From Haliotis asinina (taxonomy: Eukaryota > Mollusca > Gastropoda > Lepetellida > Haliotidae): 64,000 nucleotides of DNA. Made by a program: the position numbers and the translations under genes. Below are positions 11,306-23,058 of this stretch, one piece after another; the first letter of the stretch is position 1, and every line of letters begins with the position of its first letter. Under the pieces are notes generated by a model. The model had not been told where the DNA came from and did no database searches. It worked only from the letters and a program-made list of their open reading frames with translations. The stretch lies in the NCBI RefSeq assembly GCF_037392515.1, contig NC_090283.1:14018501-14082500 (forward strand). Direction: 5' to 3'.

Positions 11306-11375
11306 TAATAAATATGCACTTTATACAACGTGAAGTTTGAACTGAACTACCATCACACTTCAATAGACCTGTATT
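11306..11375 (+). repeat. left copy of a 70-bp direct repeat flanking a LINE fragment
   Basis: This stretch, containing GAACTACCATCACACTTCAA and TAGACCTGTATT, recurs at about 12972-13041. The last 32 bases are identical; the first half is diverged. The pair brackets the reverse transcriptase fragment. Confidence 0.7.
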
Positions 11376-12971
11376 CAGGGAGGGATATACAACAAAAGAT
11401 AATATATTTATACTGTATAGCCCAATACAATGATACCTCATCTCAAAAGGTGGAACGTTCTACGCACTATTTGTTGACTTTGCAAAGGTTTTTGATTCTG
11501 TGCAACGCGATAAACTTTGGGGGCTTCTGCAATCGCACGGTCTTAGTAGTAAAATGAATAAACTGTTCAAGAGTATATACAAAAATGTTAAATATGTGTA
11601 AGGAATAAGCATGAATTATGCGTTCTTTCATTGGTGAACTAGGGGTTAGACAAGGTTGTTTTTTAAGCTCTTTCCTTTTTAGGCTTTCCATTAATGAACT
11701 AGCAGTACAAATATGTGAGGCATGTACGAATGGGATCCAGCTACAACCAGATATAACACAACTAATTCTGCTACTCTTTGCCGATGATATTGTATTATTC
11801 TCTAGTACTGTTAACGGTTTACAGAAACAAATAGACGATTAGACAATTTTTCTGACCAAGATAAATTGTATGTAAACAGAGACAAAATCAAACACCAAAC
11901 TGCCAGCGTTTATAAGTACCTGTATTTCTCTAATAGCCTTTTCTGGTCTATACACACAAAACAAGCGTCGGTACAAGTTTTGAAAATCTTAATCGGTGTT
12001 TGTGAAAATATGCGATCATTGGGCAAAATGTCCTTTAACACGTTCTTTAAAATATTCGATATGAAGATAAGTGCAATAGTCCTATATGGCTCTGAAATAT
12101 GGGGATTACAACAATATGCCAGTATTGAAAGAGTCCATTTATATGCATGCAAAAAAATCCTTGGGGTAAAACCGAACACGTGTAATATGATGCTCTCTGG
12201 AGAATTGGGTAGATCCCCTATGTTTATATACTCTTCCATCAAAGCAATGAAGTACTGGGTAAGATTTATGCATTTGTCATGCCATAGGTTTCCGAAAAAA
12301 TGTTATGATATGATGAAATTGTATGACAAAAATGGGAAAAGAAATGGGGTGGCTGATACCAGAGAGCTGCTGTACTAAACTGGCTAGGGTTATGTGTGGT
12401 GTGATTACAGCGTTCAGTTGTACACAAACTTTATCATACCATTTACACAAAGAATGAAAGATGTGTATTTCCAATTTTGCTCGGAATCGCTACTTCTATC
12501 CACAAAATGCTTATACTATAGTCAATGGAAATCGGATATACGTTTTGAAGACTAATTAGCAAAAATAGACGCTGCTCTTCTCATGAATTATTTATTGAAA
12601 CCGGCAGGTATACAGGTACACAAAGAGAAAAAGGAGTATGTCATTTATGTAATATGAATGCAGTTGAAGATGAACTACGTTTCCTTGTAATCTGTCCTGC
12701 TTATAGGACTCTACGAACAATCTACCTAAAACCAAACTTTAATAAGCACCCAAGTGTTAGAGCATTAATTTCACTATTAACAGATACTACCACATCACTA
12801 TTACAGAATCTGGCAATGTACATCTACTTCGCTATGACACTAAGAAAACGTATTGTTACAGAGAACTTATAAATGACTTCTGTCTACTCATGTAAACTCT
12901 AAATGTACTACAGGCCTGCGACCTTTTAAGTACTGAAATAAAGATTGACTGATTGATAAATTAATAAATTA
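11376..12971 (+). mobile_element. decayed non-LTR retrotransposon (reverse transcriptase part)
   Basis: Broken reading frames on the plus strand give, in order: an RT A-box remnant (ALFVDFAKVFDSVQRDKLWG), GVRQGCFLSSFLF, the catalytic LLFADDIVLFS at about 11770, a YKYL box, the downstream VLYGSEIWG motif, and a weak C-terminal Cys region (ICPAYRTLR). Stops and frameshifts separate them, so the element is dead. The 3' end is AATAAAGATTGACTGATTGATAA. The endonuclease end is missing. The same RT type recurs at 39.2-40.7 kb. I cannot place the clade from sequence alone. Confidence 0.8.
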
Positions 12972-13006
12972 CTAAATATACACTTTATAAAATGCGATGC
13001 TTGAGA

Positions 13007-13041
13007 TGAACTACCATCACACTTCAATAGACCTGTATTGC
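13007..13041 (+). repeat. right copy of the direct repeat flanking the LINE fragment
   Basis: GAACTACCATCACACTTCAA followed by TAGACCTGTATT matches 11343-11374 exactly; weaker similarity extends left to about 12972. Confidence 0.7.
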
Positions 13042-13249
13042 ATTCATTGTGATTACAACCTAATCTGTAGAAAGCATCACAACTGACCTAAAGGGCTTGT
13101 GTTATCTCAGGTTTTTACACCGTCAGAGGGTAAAAGTGGTGGCGAGACAACATACACTGAACTAGATTTTAAACCAACTGTGCTGTTCTATTCTCTATTA
13201 GATCCCCTTTTTTATGAGGTTGTGAAACATTTCGGTAATTGTACACATA

Positions 13250-13390
13250 CGTGCTGGGTCGGTGTGGTAGCCTAGTGACTGGAGAGTCCACTCTTCACCT
13301 GAAGTCCGATTTTCGAATGCCCACGCAGGTACAATCTGTGAATCCCCTTTCTGGTGTCCCACCATAATATCACCATACCTAATCGCCAGC
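13250..13390 (+). mobile_element. tRNA-derived SINE, partial
   Basis: GTCGGTGTGGTAGCCTAGTG, TTCGAATGCCCACGC as B-box, and GAATCCCCTTTCTGGTGTCC give the tRNA-like head and body of the same family as the copy at 11186. The tail is lost in a run of sequence I cannot assign. Confidence 0.7.
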
Positions 13391-13846
13391 ACAAAAAGTC
13401 AGCCATCTAGCCCCCCCTACTTCCAACAGTGAATGAGCGGGTTAGGTGAATGCCTGTGTGTGCTGGTCACAAGCTGCCTGAATCTGAAGGTATCGATTCG
13501 AATCCGGGACCCATCCCAAACCAAAATACTAGAATCTGTAAATTACTGAGAATCTGTAATCCTAAAGTTTACAGTTCTTACATCTGACCGCTTCGACATT
13601 GCATCGTGTATTCATTAATTAAGAACGAAAACCGACTATTTATGCAAGAGAGATGGAGTTCCCAAAAGACAAAATAGACTAGAATTAGTAATGATTAGTT
13701 ATATCATGTACATTCAGAAAACGAGCTGGCATAAAAAATGTTCAGTTTGACGTTACTGCTGGAGAACACTTGGAAGAGTGTTATTAACACCTGAATGAAG
13801 TTCCTGTGCTTGACTACAATTCCTCCTTCCGCAGCCCCGCCTCCCT

Positions 13847-13966
13847 ACACACACACACACACACACACACACGCGCGCACTCACACACATACACACACAA
13901 ACACACACGCACTCACACAGACACTCACACACACAGATACACACAAACACAAACACACACACACAA
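13847..13966. repeat. (CA)n microsatellite
   Basis: An interrupted CA/AC dinucleotide tract of about 120 bp. The ORFs read through it on either strand are low-complexity artefacts. Confidence 0.95.
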
Positions 13967-14204
13967 ATAAAAATACAGATACAAAAAATACCAAACATTT
14001 TTTATCATCAAAAATGCTGAAGTTAATCAACTTGAACAATTAAGATCTGTTCCCACGGATTATAGTCGATGAATATTTGAGAGGTTAGAAGACGTATATT
14101 TCTAACCTGAGGACTTGCTGATACAACCTGAGATATCAAGCTCACTTATGAGGAATTACATGCTTTTTTGATATATCCACGTTAGAAATAATATTCAGTA
14201 ACCC

Positions 14205-14268
14205 ACGCTTGTCGCGGGAGGGGACTAACGGGAAAGGATAGTGATGCTCGTCGACTTGGTTGAGTTCC
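14205..14268 (+). mobile_element. SINE head fragment
   Basis: CACGCTTGTCGCGGGAGGGG, GACTAACGGGA and TCGTCGACTTGGTTGA correspond to the centre of the main SINE family with changes. The sequence then passes directly into a hexanucleotide repeat. Confidence 0.6.
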
Positions 14269-14281
14269 ATCCGGGACTCGC

Positions 14282-14331
14282 ACTCGTACCCGTACCCGTA
14301 CCCGCACCCGCACCCGCACCCGCACCCGCAG
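14282..14331. repeat. (CCCGYA)n hexanucleotide repeat
   Basis: About eight units of CCCGTA changing to CCCGCA partway through. Confidence 0.9.
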
Positions 14332-14603
14332 AGTCAGGCACCTAATCGCCAGCACACAAATTCAGCCGCCTAACCCGCTCAGCCGTCGCGACTTCAACAA
14401 AAGATGGATGCCGAACAACTGGTAGTCTAGACAGCGCACTTTTTGTACCCCACTGATAAGTGTAAATTGGCACGGCTCCTAAGGCCGAGAGCTATGATTA
14501 AACAATGCCATATAGAAAAAGGTCAAATGTAACGTATGTCATGTTTGGAATTACACTTTTTTAGTAAAATAATAGTAATAGTAATTTTTGGTTGAGTCTC
14601 ATC

Positions 14604-14716
14604 CTAAATCTTGCGTAGGACTTACTAATTCCTACGTAGCAGATACAAAATCCCACTTAGGAGATAGTAAGTCATACGTAGGAGATAGTAAGTCATACGT
14701 GGGAGATAGCGATAGC
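14604..14716. repeat. 21-bp tandem repeat
   Basis: About five imperfect units of the type GGAGATAGTAAGTCATACGT. The unit length is divisible by three, so a repeated peptide (SYVGDSK) can be read, but nothing else supports a gene here. Confidence 0.75.
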
Positions 14717-14887
14717 GAACACAACACATGGAATGCACGTGCACAACACAGTAGCACAACACACGTGCATGGTTGTCAGGTTTTATTTTTACGGTTTTCA
14801 TAGGAAAGTACAAGTGGTGATACTTTCAAAACATTCACTATTATAATACAAACACATATATCACCTAATATTTTCACTAGTTAATTA

Positions 14888-15160
14888 CACCCGTGAAGGT
14901 CCGGGGTAGAATAGGCCTTCAGCCACCCATGCTGGCCATAAAAGGCGACTATGCATGTCGTGAGAGGCGACGAACGTGATCGTATGGTCAGACTCAGAGA
15001 CTTGGTTGAAACGTCATTCGTTGCCAGTTGTGCATATCGATGCTCATGTTTTTGATCACTGGATTATCTGGTCCATGGTCGATTATTTACCCGCCACCGC
15101 CACATAGCTGGAATTATGCTGAATGAGGCGTAAAACTCACTCACTAGTTCACTCACTCAC
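14888..15160 (+). mobile_element. SINE, full length
   Basis: This is the longest clear copy of the main SINE: head CCCGTGAAGGTCCGGGGTAG, CATAAAAGGCGACTATGCAT, a GTCGTGAGAGGCGAC core, and a (CTCA)n tail. Flanks TCACTAGTTAATTA (14874-14887) and TCACTAGTAAATTA (15161-15174) form a duplication with one mismatch. Confidence 0.9.
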
Positions 15161-15174
15161 TCACTAGTAAATTA

Positions 15175-16187
15175 AAAATGAAGTTCCCCTACTCTTTTTA
15201 AGAGTATATATAGATCTTGTTTTGAAACTCGTCTAAACTTACAGCACCAGAAAACGCCGGACAGTACATCTTAAATCTCGATTACCACAAGGTTGTTAGA
15301 GACAACACTCATTGTGAAAACAGGTGAACCGTTATGTGAACAAACACACGCATGCATCGAATCTCTCACCATTGGTGTTTCTATCATTATTTTTAAATCA
15401 TCATGAGACAGAACTGTTCTTATACCAAATGTTCTTTATAACGTCAAAATGACAACATATATTTTTCACGATTTTAAAGCAGTTACATAATCCCATCACG
15501 ATTGTGGGTAATTGGGATTATTTTTATTAAATACCTCAATCCTTCCACACATTACCAGCCCATCTCGATTTTCATCCCCACCCACTGTTTGCTAACGACT
15601 TAGAAACAACGTTTAGTGCCTTTAGACGAGAAAACTAGACAGCGACGAAACAATTCAAAATCGCTTTCTTGTCACTGTTTGCTCTTTCAGACATGAGAAT
15701 GACAAACTGTAAAAACCACTGAAAAAAAGATCGTCATTTTCACGTCACTTGATAATGGTAGCCATTTTCCCGCGAAATGCCGTTTACCACGGATGCAAAG
15801 GTACGGCATTTCACTCCTTATACATTACCACTAGGTTACTAATTGTGCCATATACTGAGAACTGGGTCTCAGAAGCTCAAGAAGATTCACGGAAACTCCT
15901 CATGTCGGCTCTTTATTCCCACGGAAGCCGTAAAAGCGACGACCCGTGTCGGTCAAGATTTGTTTGTCAAGCACGCACTGGTATCGTGCGATATTGTGTA
16001 ATGTATCTGACACAAAGAGGAAATTCCACAGCACAATCCCCGGGGAAACCCTACGCTCCATGTAAAAATGTAATCATGGCAACTATTGCAAACCGCAAGG
16101 AAGTGTCACGTAAGTGCAGAATCAGAAAATCCCAAGCACTTCTGTTTAAAAAGAGTGATATAATACATTCATTCAGCCAAGCACGCA
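15175..16187. other. intergenic, nothing recognised
   Basis: A reading frame at 15749-16258 runs into the minisatellite and has no recognisable domain; I do not call it a gene. No other structure was seen. Confidence 0.5.
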
Positions 16188-17713
16188 CAGGTGGGGGTAG
16201 AGGTCGGGGTGTATCACTTACTTTGTATATTAATTTTAGGGGGGTGCGGGACCATTGACACTGTCCATGGAGGTAGAGGTGGGGGTGTATCACTTACTTT
16301 GTATATTAATTTTAGGGGGGTGCGGGACCATTGACACTGTCCATGGAGGTAGAGGTGGGGGTGTATCACTTACTTTGTATATTAATTTTAGAGGGGTGCG
16401 GGACCATTGACACTGTCCATGGAGGTAGAGGTGGGGGTGTATCACTTACTTTGTATATTAATTTTAGGGGGGTGCGGGACCATTGACACTGTCCATGGAG
16501 GTAGAGGTCGGGGTGTATCACTTACTTTGTATATTAATTTTAGGGCGGTGCGGGACCATTGATACTGTCCATGGAGGTAGAGGTGGGGGTGTATCACTTA
16601 CTTTGTATATTAATTTTAGGGGGGTGCGGGACCATTGACACTGTCCATGGAGGTAGAGGTGGGGGTGTATCACTTACTTTGTATATTAATTTAGGGGGGT
16701 GCGGGACCATTGACACTGTCCATGGAGGTAGAGGTCGGGGTGTATCACTTACTTTGTATATTAATTTTAGGGGGGTGCGGGACCATTGACACTGTCCATG
16801 GAGGTAGAGGTGGGGGTGTATCACTTACTTTGTATATTAATTTTAGGGGGGTGCGGGACCATTGACACTGTCCATGGAGGTAGAGGTCGGGGTGTATCAC
16901 TTACTTTGTATATTAATTTTAGGGGGGTGCGGGACCATTGACACTGTCCATGGAGGTAGAGGTCGGGGGTGTATCACTTACTTTGTACATTAATTTTAGG
17001 GCGGTGCGGGACCATTGACACTGTCCATGGAGGTAGAGGTCGGGGTGTATCACTTACTTTGTATATTAATTTTAGGGCGGTGCGGGACCATTGACACTGT
17101 CCATGGAGGTAGAGGTCGGGGTGTATCACTTACTTTGTATATTAATTTTAGGGCGGTGCGGGACCATTGACACTGTCCATGGAGGTAGAGGTGGGGGTGT
17201 ATCACTTACTTTGTACATTAATTTTAGGGCGGTGCGGGACCATTGACACTGTCCATGGAGGTAGAGGTCGGGGTGTATCACTTACTTTGTACATTAATTT
17301 TAGGGGGGTGCGGGACCATTGACACTGTCCATGGAGGTAGAGGTGGGGGTGTATCACTTACTTTGTTTATTAATTTTAGGGGGGTGCGGGACCATTGACA
17401 CTGTCCATGGAGGTAGAGGTCGGGGTGTATCACTTACTTTGTATATTAATTTTAGGGGGGTGCGGGACCATTGACACTGTCCATGGAGGTAGAGGTCGGG
17501 GTGTATCACTTACTTTGTACATTAATTTTAGGGGGGTGCGGGACCATTGACACTGTCCATGGAGGTAGAGGTCGGGGTGTATCACTTACTTTGTACATTA
17601 ATTTTAGGGGGGTGCGGGACCATTGACACTGTCCATGGAGGTAGAGGTCGGGGTGTACCACTTACTTTGTATATTAATTTTAGGGGGGTGCGGGACCATT
17701 GACACTGTCCATG
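16188..17713. repeat. 76-bp minisatellite, about 20 copies
   Basis: Twenty occurrences of TGCGGGACC spaced 75-77 bp mark the units. The unit also contains CATTGACACTGTCCATGGAG, GTAGAGGT(C/G)GGGGTGTATC and ACTTTGTATATTAATTTTAG. Copies differ mainly at a few sites (TCGGG or TGGGG, GGGGG or GGCGG, TATATT or TACATT), so homogenisation is recent. The unit is not a multiple of three, so the ORFs read through it are chance. Confidence 0.97.
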
Positions 17714-19036
17714 CAAGTCCATTAAAATCATCATCTCATAACCCATAGTGATGGTGAAATATTGATCAGTTTGTTCACACATTTCCCCATTATCTATAAA
17801 CAAACGGGGATCGTTTACTAGACGTTGACAGAATTTCTGCAGAAAGATGAAACATGAAACAGCTGCATTTGTATCATTGTCCTGGTGAGGCTCACTATTC
17901 TTTTACATCCCCTTGTTTTGCACACTGTGATTATGATACTGATTAATGTGTTAACTCAATCAGTGTCATGCAGTACATACATGTGTTACAATAGATAGTA
18001 TCATTTTCACAGTGGCTCAGTTCGATTACAAGTTCCTAAACCTGCCGATACCTATATCAGACATTTAATGTACAGTCCATGTTGTTCTTGTGGATGTCAG
18101 TGTGAAAACGCCCTACACTCTTTTCTCATTTGAGATAACTATATTCAGATGTGAACTAATATCTATTTCAGATGTGAACTAATGTGTATTGTTATACTTA
18201 GGATTATAACGGACGGACACACTGAACTTAGGCACTGTGAAAACCAGAAAATAGTTGAATCCGTCCACGGTTTTATCATCAAGACACAACGCTTTTAATT
18301 GACACCGAAAAATGCTGAATTTAACTTAACTTAACTTAACTTAAAGAAGATTGTTGGAAAGGCCAACCCCAACGTTTTCGAGATGACAAATTTTCGTTGG
18401 AGGAGCCACAAATTAATAAACTTAACATGCTGCAATACTGTGCCGACCAGACACCATTCCCAAAGAAAAAGAAGTATCAAGATCTCCAGAGAGAATTGTT
18501 CACTCTGGAACACAGACTTACGGTTGACGTATGTTGTATTGCTTAAAGGTGGTATCTCATTGAATGAAATCTGCTTAAAATTATGCAATATGTGTAATAT
18601 GAATTGTGACTCTATAGTGATATTAATACAGTAATTACTTAACCGTCAGAACTCAATTGTACATACAACAGAATATATATTCTTCTTGGTAGTAACTGGT
18701 GCAATATTTGATATATTGATATGTCGTATGATATGTTTTCAACTTGAGATTAATAGTGGTAACACCAAATACTAGTAAATTATATCATGAAATGTCACAT
18801 ATCAGTTTAGACCTATTTCATTTCTTTTCCACTTCAGTTTTCCTTTCCCACCTTATGCCTGTAAAATATAGAATGGCTTTTGTTCTACTTGCAGGTAATG
18901 TCCCCCAAGCTCACTCCAATGTTTTTTAGAATTCCACTTCGTGGGAACTAACCCTTCTAAAAGCGATCGGTACTTCCATTGCAAATACAGTAATCTCATC
19001 TCCAGTATGTGACAGTTCACATAAGATATCTTTGTC
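17714..19036. other. intergenic, nothing recognised
   Basis: AT-rich sequence with a short (TTAAC)n run at about 18321-18345. No coding or element signal was seen. Confidence 0.5.
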
Positions 19037-19049
19037 TAACCACGAAGCG

Positions 19050-19290
19050 ACCCATGAAAGTCCCGGTATAGAATAGGTAAAAGGCGACTATGCTTGTCGT
19101 AAGAGGTGACTAACAGGATCGGGTGGTCAGGATTGCTGACTTGGTTGGCACATGTCATTGGTTCCCAATCGATGCTCATGTAGTTGATCACTGGATTAAC
19201 TGGTCCAGACTCAATTATTTAGAGATCGCCACCATATAGGTGAACTATTGTGGCGTAGAACTAAACTCACTAACTCACTCACTCACTCAC
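19050..19290 (+). mobile_element. SINE, main family, diverged
   Basis: CCATGAAAGTCCCGGTATAG, GACTATGCTTGTCGTAAGAG, GATCGGGTGGTCAGG and a (CTCA)n tail identify the family; several internal deletions are present. TAACCACGAAGC before and TAACCATGAAGC after form a likely duplication. Confidence 0.85.
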
Positions 19291-19914
19291 TGTAACCATG
19301 AAGCATTAATAACGGAATATTATTCCGGAACACATGACTTCTTGCTTGCTACAGCTGTATTCATTGGTCACATGGAAATGCTAAAATACAAAGAAACCAA
19401 GTATCGTAGGCAGAGCGAGTAAGTGAGCTGAGTTTTACACCAGATATAGGCTTCATGACGAGTAATCCTTTAACCACCAGGTTAACGGCCGCTCACATAT
19501 GCTGCGAGTTATTTTGACTATTAAGACTCAGTGTATATTAGCGCATTTCGCCATAGCGACAAATTCAGCCTGAATAAAGGGTGCAAGGTGTTAGACATGT
19601 GAATCCAACACTTTTGTTCTGATGGGTGAATCCCCTTTTCAATCTCATATTTTCATGTCCCCAATTTCCTCTCATGTATTGATGCTGCACTCAGAGCAAA
19701 TTTTCCACAGAGAACTTCCTTGTTGATGGGGTATAAAGGGGATAGTGTAGCGCAAGGTACATTCTCGTCACGGACCTGGGCTCAAGACACACGCTACCCT
19801 ACATCAAGTTGTACAGACAGCTGAGCGAAAACGGACGGGGTAGGCCGCCTCCTGGTATGCATGTTTTTTGTTTGTTTGTTTGTCAACACATTCAGATATA
19901 TTCCGACTTGTTGA

Positions 19915-20130
19915 AGTCGTGAGTGAGTGTGGTTTTGCGCCGCTCTTAGCAATATTTCAGCAATAATCGAGGTGGGTTGTGGGGGTATGGTGGAGGTGGG
20001 GGATGGGGTGGGGTGGGGTGGTAGCTGAGTGGTTAAAGCGTTCCTCGTCACGAACATATTAATAATGCCAGCTGTAAGTCTGTACACTAGGGTACTGTTT
20101 ATGGTGTCCCTGCTCGAGTATTGCTACACT
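19915..20130. mobile_element. degenerate tRNA-type SINE with G-rich tract
   Basis: GTGAGTGAGTGTGGTTTTGC, CTTAGCAATATTTCAGCAAT and GTGGTAGCTGAGTGGTTAAA are pieces of the tRNA-related SINE family in mixed order, with a GGGGTGGGGTGGGG tract between them. It is probably two decayed insertions next to each other. Confidence 0.5.
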
Positions 20131-20955
20131 TGGTGTTAATGGCTTACGATCTACCCTACAGCGCACGTCAGCAACAGGGCATAGTCCGTCTGGCCCCAAA
20201 GCGGTCAGACGAATTGCAGTCTAACTCGAAAACTAATAAACATAAAATACTTAATGAAAACATCATACCAAGTACGTGAGGTTTTTGCAGCATTTGTGTC
20301 CTAAAACATACAAGCGTTTTCTTAGCAATCTATCATTACAATATTGACAAAGTTTGCTATTTGTTACAAGGAAGGGGTGCAGAGAATGGAACAGCCAGGT
20401 GTGCGAAACAGGATGGAGATGGTACAGCAAGGGTTAATGAATATAACACCTGGGTGTCCCTTTCTAAGTTTAGTAGTTTTCGAGATAGACTGCATTTTAT
20501 CTGTCCGCTTTTCAGCTAAATGAGTTATAGCACGTGTCTCGCTGAGCTATGAAAATATATAACATATATTTAGTTCTATATACATGTAAATGAATCACAG
20601 AAAACCTGGGAAGAGTCCAGGCTTCGTGTATACTGCCTACCGTTACCATTTGCATACAAATATACATATGTGTCCTGGATGAAAATCCGGTTCTTGTAGC
20701 TGCTAAGACCAGCAATATATAACAACTATCTGTCAATGAGCCATCTTCGACTCGCCAAGTTTACTGTCTGTTCTGTGTCGGCTAGATATCTTCTGAGAAG
20801 CTCCTTTCGACATTTCAGTTTGTTTGGGACGGACGTCCAGGGATGCATTCTAATCTGTACGTTCCACAGAAGTATGATCTTGTAGTTGTTTGATCGGAAT
20901 AATATTTAAATGTATGCTATTTCAACGTTATTTCAGCCCACCGGTTACTCCGACG

Positions 20956-21691
20956 ATGGCACTCACAAGCATGCTGATTTGCTTCCTCTTGATGCTCATT
21001 TTGACCTTGACCTTGACCATGGAATCAGGGCCGTCATCAGCACGTGATGGGGACTCACACGGAGGGGACACCTATATGGAAGATCAAGTACTTCGGAGAA
21101 TGAAAAGAGCACGATTTCGTTTTGGAATGAGAACACCCAGTTTTCATTTTAAACCAATCGAGGTCAAGCCACCGCGTAAACTGACTATCGACGAATCGCC
21201 GAGACTCAGGACAGATTCTGACAGTGATGATGTGCGGAGTCACAGTCACAGTCACAGTCACGACTCGCGACGACAGAATGATGCCAACACTGACATCGAC
21301 GACGCCAACGACCCACATAACGACAAACCAATGTACAGAGAGACAAGGGAGCAGGTAGATGGATTTACCGCCAAGATTAATCACCCGAAAAAGCACGTGT
21401 TTAGGCAGAAGTTCCGAGAGGCGATGAAGAGAGCTTACGAGGGATCCGCATCTGCTCGCAATAAACTGAAGAAAACTGCTAAACTTCTTTTGGAGTATGG
21501 TCCAGACTTCTTTGATCTTGGGAGCTCCATCATGGAGATGGCCATGGTGGCAGAGGAGTTGCAGGCGTCACTCCAGCCGCAGGCGGAACCCACACACAGC
21601 ACTGCACGGGACCAGTATGAAGCAGTCGACAGCGCGGCAGACGACAATCTGGTTCTCCTTTTACAGGCGATGCTGCAGCAGCATAGTTCAG
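20956..21691 (+). CDS. secreted, probably GPI-anchored protein, exon 1 (unknown family)
   Basis: The start ATG at 20956 lies 17 bases after a TTATTTCAG acceptor and opens a strong signal peptide (MALTSMLICFLLMLILTLTL), so an upstream noncoding exon is likely. The 245 codons then encode a basic stretch (RRMKRARFRFGMRTPSFHF, residues about 47-65), an acidic Ser/Asp region with an SHSHSHSHD run (about 95-103), and an alpha-helical Lys/Leu-rich part (KLKKTAKLLLEYGPDFFDLG). The exon ends at CATAGTTCAG/GTATTA in phase 1; unspliced reading stops 18 nt later. Joined to 22159 the protein has about 273 residues and ends in a short hydrophobic tail. I do not recognise the family; basic pairs would also allow a prohormone reading. 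Confidence 0.65.
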
Positions 21692-22158
21692 GTATTAAGT
21701 TGGAAAAATAGTCCACTGCATGACCATTAGTGAATTAATTTGAACTAGGACAACCTCAAACTCTAAAAAATATATTCACAGGGTGTAGAAATATGCGGAA
21801 TCAAACGGGATGTGCTTATAGATACAGGATTCACTAGCTTGTTTGAATGTGTGAATGTATTGTCTAGCTCAATGTGTCCTATGTTTAAATGATAGTTCTT
21901 TATACGAACTCCAGTGAAACGTGCATTTGTGTTTGTTGCTAATACCGGTATCGCCAACAATGTTTCAGGTATATAACGGTAGCTTGAACGCTCTTCAGTC
22001 AGTCATACATAACCCATCAACAAGAACAGAATCTGCTATCTGCTTATTTGATGATGCGCCATTAGAGAGATTACTCATTATAATTACCCCATCACCGCTG
22101 CAGGATCGTGCATACATTCTTTAACCCATTTCAGTGTAATACTGTTTGACTGTTTCAG

Positions 22159-22244
22159 GTTCAGGATCGGATCTCCATGGCAACGGAATCTTCCCTGGAA
22201 ACGTTGTCGTAATTGTTGCAGTGCACGCCCTGGTTTACGTGTAG
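22159..22244 (+). CDS. secreted, probably GPI-anchored protein, exon 2
   Basis: After a CTGTTTCAG acceptor the phase-1 junction restores a Gly codon and 27 more residues follow to a TAG. They run from a small-residue stretch (SGSDLHGNG) to a hydrophobic end (NVVVIVAVHALVYV) with nothing charged after it. A signal peptide plus such an end is the usual layout of a GPI-anchored surface protein. Another acceptor at about 21968 leads to an immediate stop and is less likely. Confidence 0.6.
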
Positions 22245-22694
22245 AAACACTCACCCGTACTTATTTGAAATGTGAGTTCAGAAGTGAAAAATTCGAACTT
22301 TCTATGTGTCAATTCGTGACAAAATAATATGTTCTTGAGCAGTATAGAAAGAAATATTATCTGCTTGAATACAATTATATTTTGAAATTTCTCCATGTCT
22401 GTTCTATTAAGACTTACAATGATAACAATTCCACACAACCAATGAGAACTCTTGCCTGCATCAAGTCTGTGAGAACAATTGGCTCTGTAAGAAAAATTGC
22501 AAGAGTTGTGTCCCCTAGGATTGCCAGGAACCCGAAATCGTGGGTTGTCATGCCATTACAGCACCTAATAATCTGACACGTTTTGATAAGATGTGAAAAG
22601 GTGCTTACTCAATTCTAGATTTGTTTAGATTTTGATTGCTCTGTTATGAATCTGAGAAGTCCAGTAACAGATTCCTGGGCCATCTGAGAGTGTG

Positions 22695-22875
22695 TGGAGA
22701 GTGAGTGAGTGCGTGAGTGCGTGAGTGAGTCTTACGCCACTTTTAGCAATATTCACGCAGTATCACGGCGGAGGACACCAGGAATGGGCTTCATACATTG
22801 TATCCATTAGGAGAATCGAACCTGGGTCTTGAACACCGAGATACAACTGAAAGATGTCATTCACCATTGCGTTGT
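22695..22875 (-). mobile_element. tRNA-type SINE, diverged
   Basis: GTGAGTGAGTCTTACGCCAC, TTAGCAATATTCACGCAGTA, ATTAGGAGAATCGAACCTGG (reverse complement of a B-box) are in the order expected for a minus-strand copy. The 5' end is decayed. Confidence 0.65.
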
Positions 22876-23058
22876 CTCCACACCTGCTGATTTCGCTGAT
22901 TGTGTATCAGGTACACTGAGACATTGGGTATTCCCATACTGGTTTGACTGATCCAGATACAAGCCGTGAGAGGGATGGAGTTCTGGCAGTAAAACAACAC
23001 TCATTCATTTTGGGAATTTGCATTGCCATTACTTTTGTTCTAAACACAATTCGCCCCT

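Noticed and set aside
13753..14043. Cys/Val- and Thr/His-rich ORFs over the CA tract
   Set aside because: Low-complexity translation of a dinucleotide repeat.
15749..16258. 169-codon ORF upstream of the minisatellite
   Set aside because: No recognisable domain, no splice or polyadenylation signals, and its end lies in the repeat.
16051..16824. Pro/Gly-rich ORFs read through the minisatellite on both strands
   Set aside because: The 76-bp unit is not divisible by three and the frames arise by chance; there is no start context or splice support.
16188..17713. Regular 76-bp repetition resembling a CRISPR array
   Set aside because: The entire unit is repeated with no variable spacers, and the window is clearly animal DNA.
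21100..21140. RFRFG motif in the secreted protein as an amidated neuropeptide
   Set aside because: The Gly is followed by Met-Arg and not by a dibasic site, and the motif occurs once, so an RFamide prohormone is not supported, although basic pairs are present.
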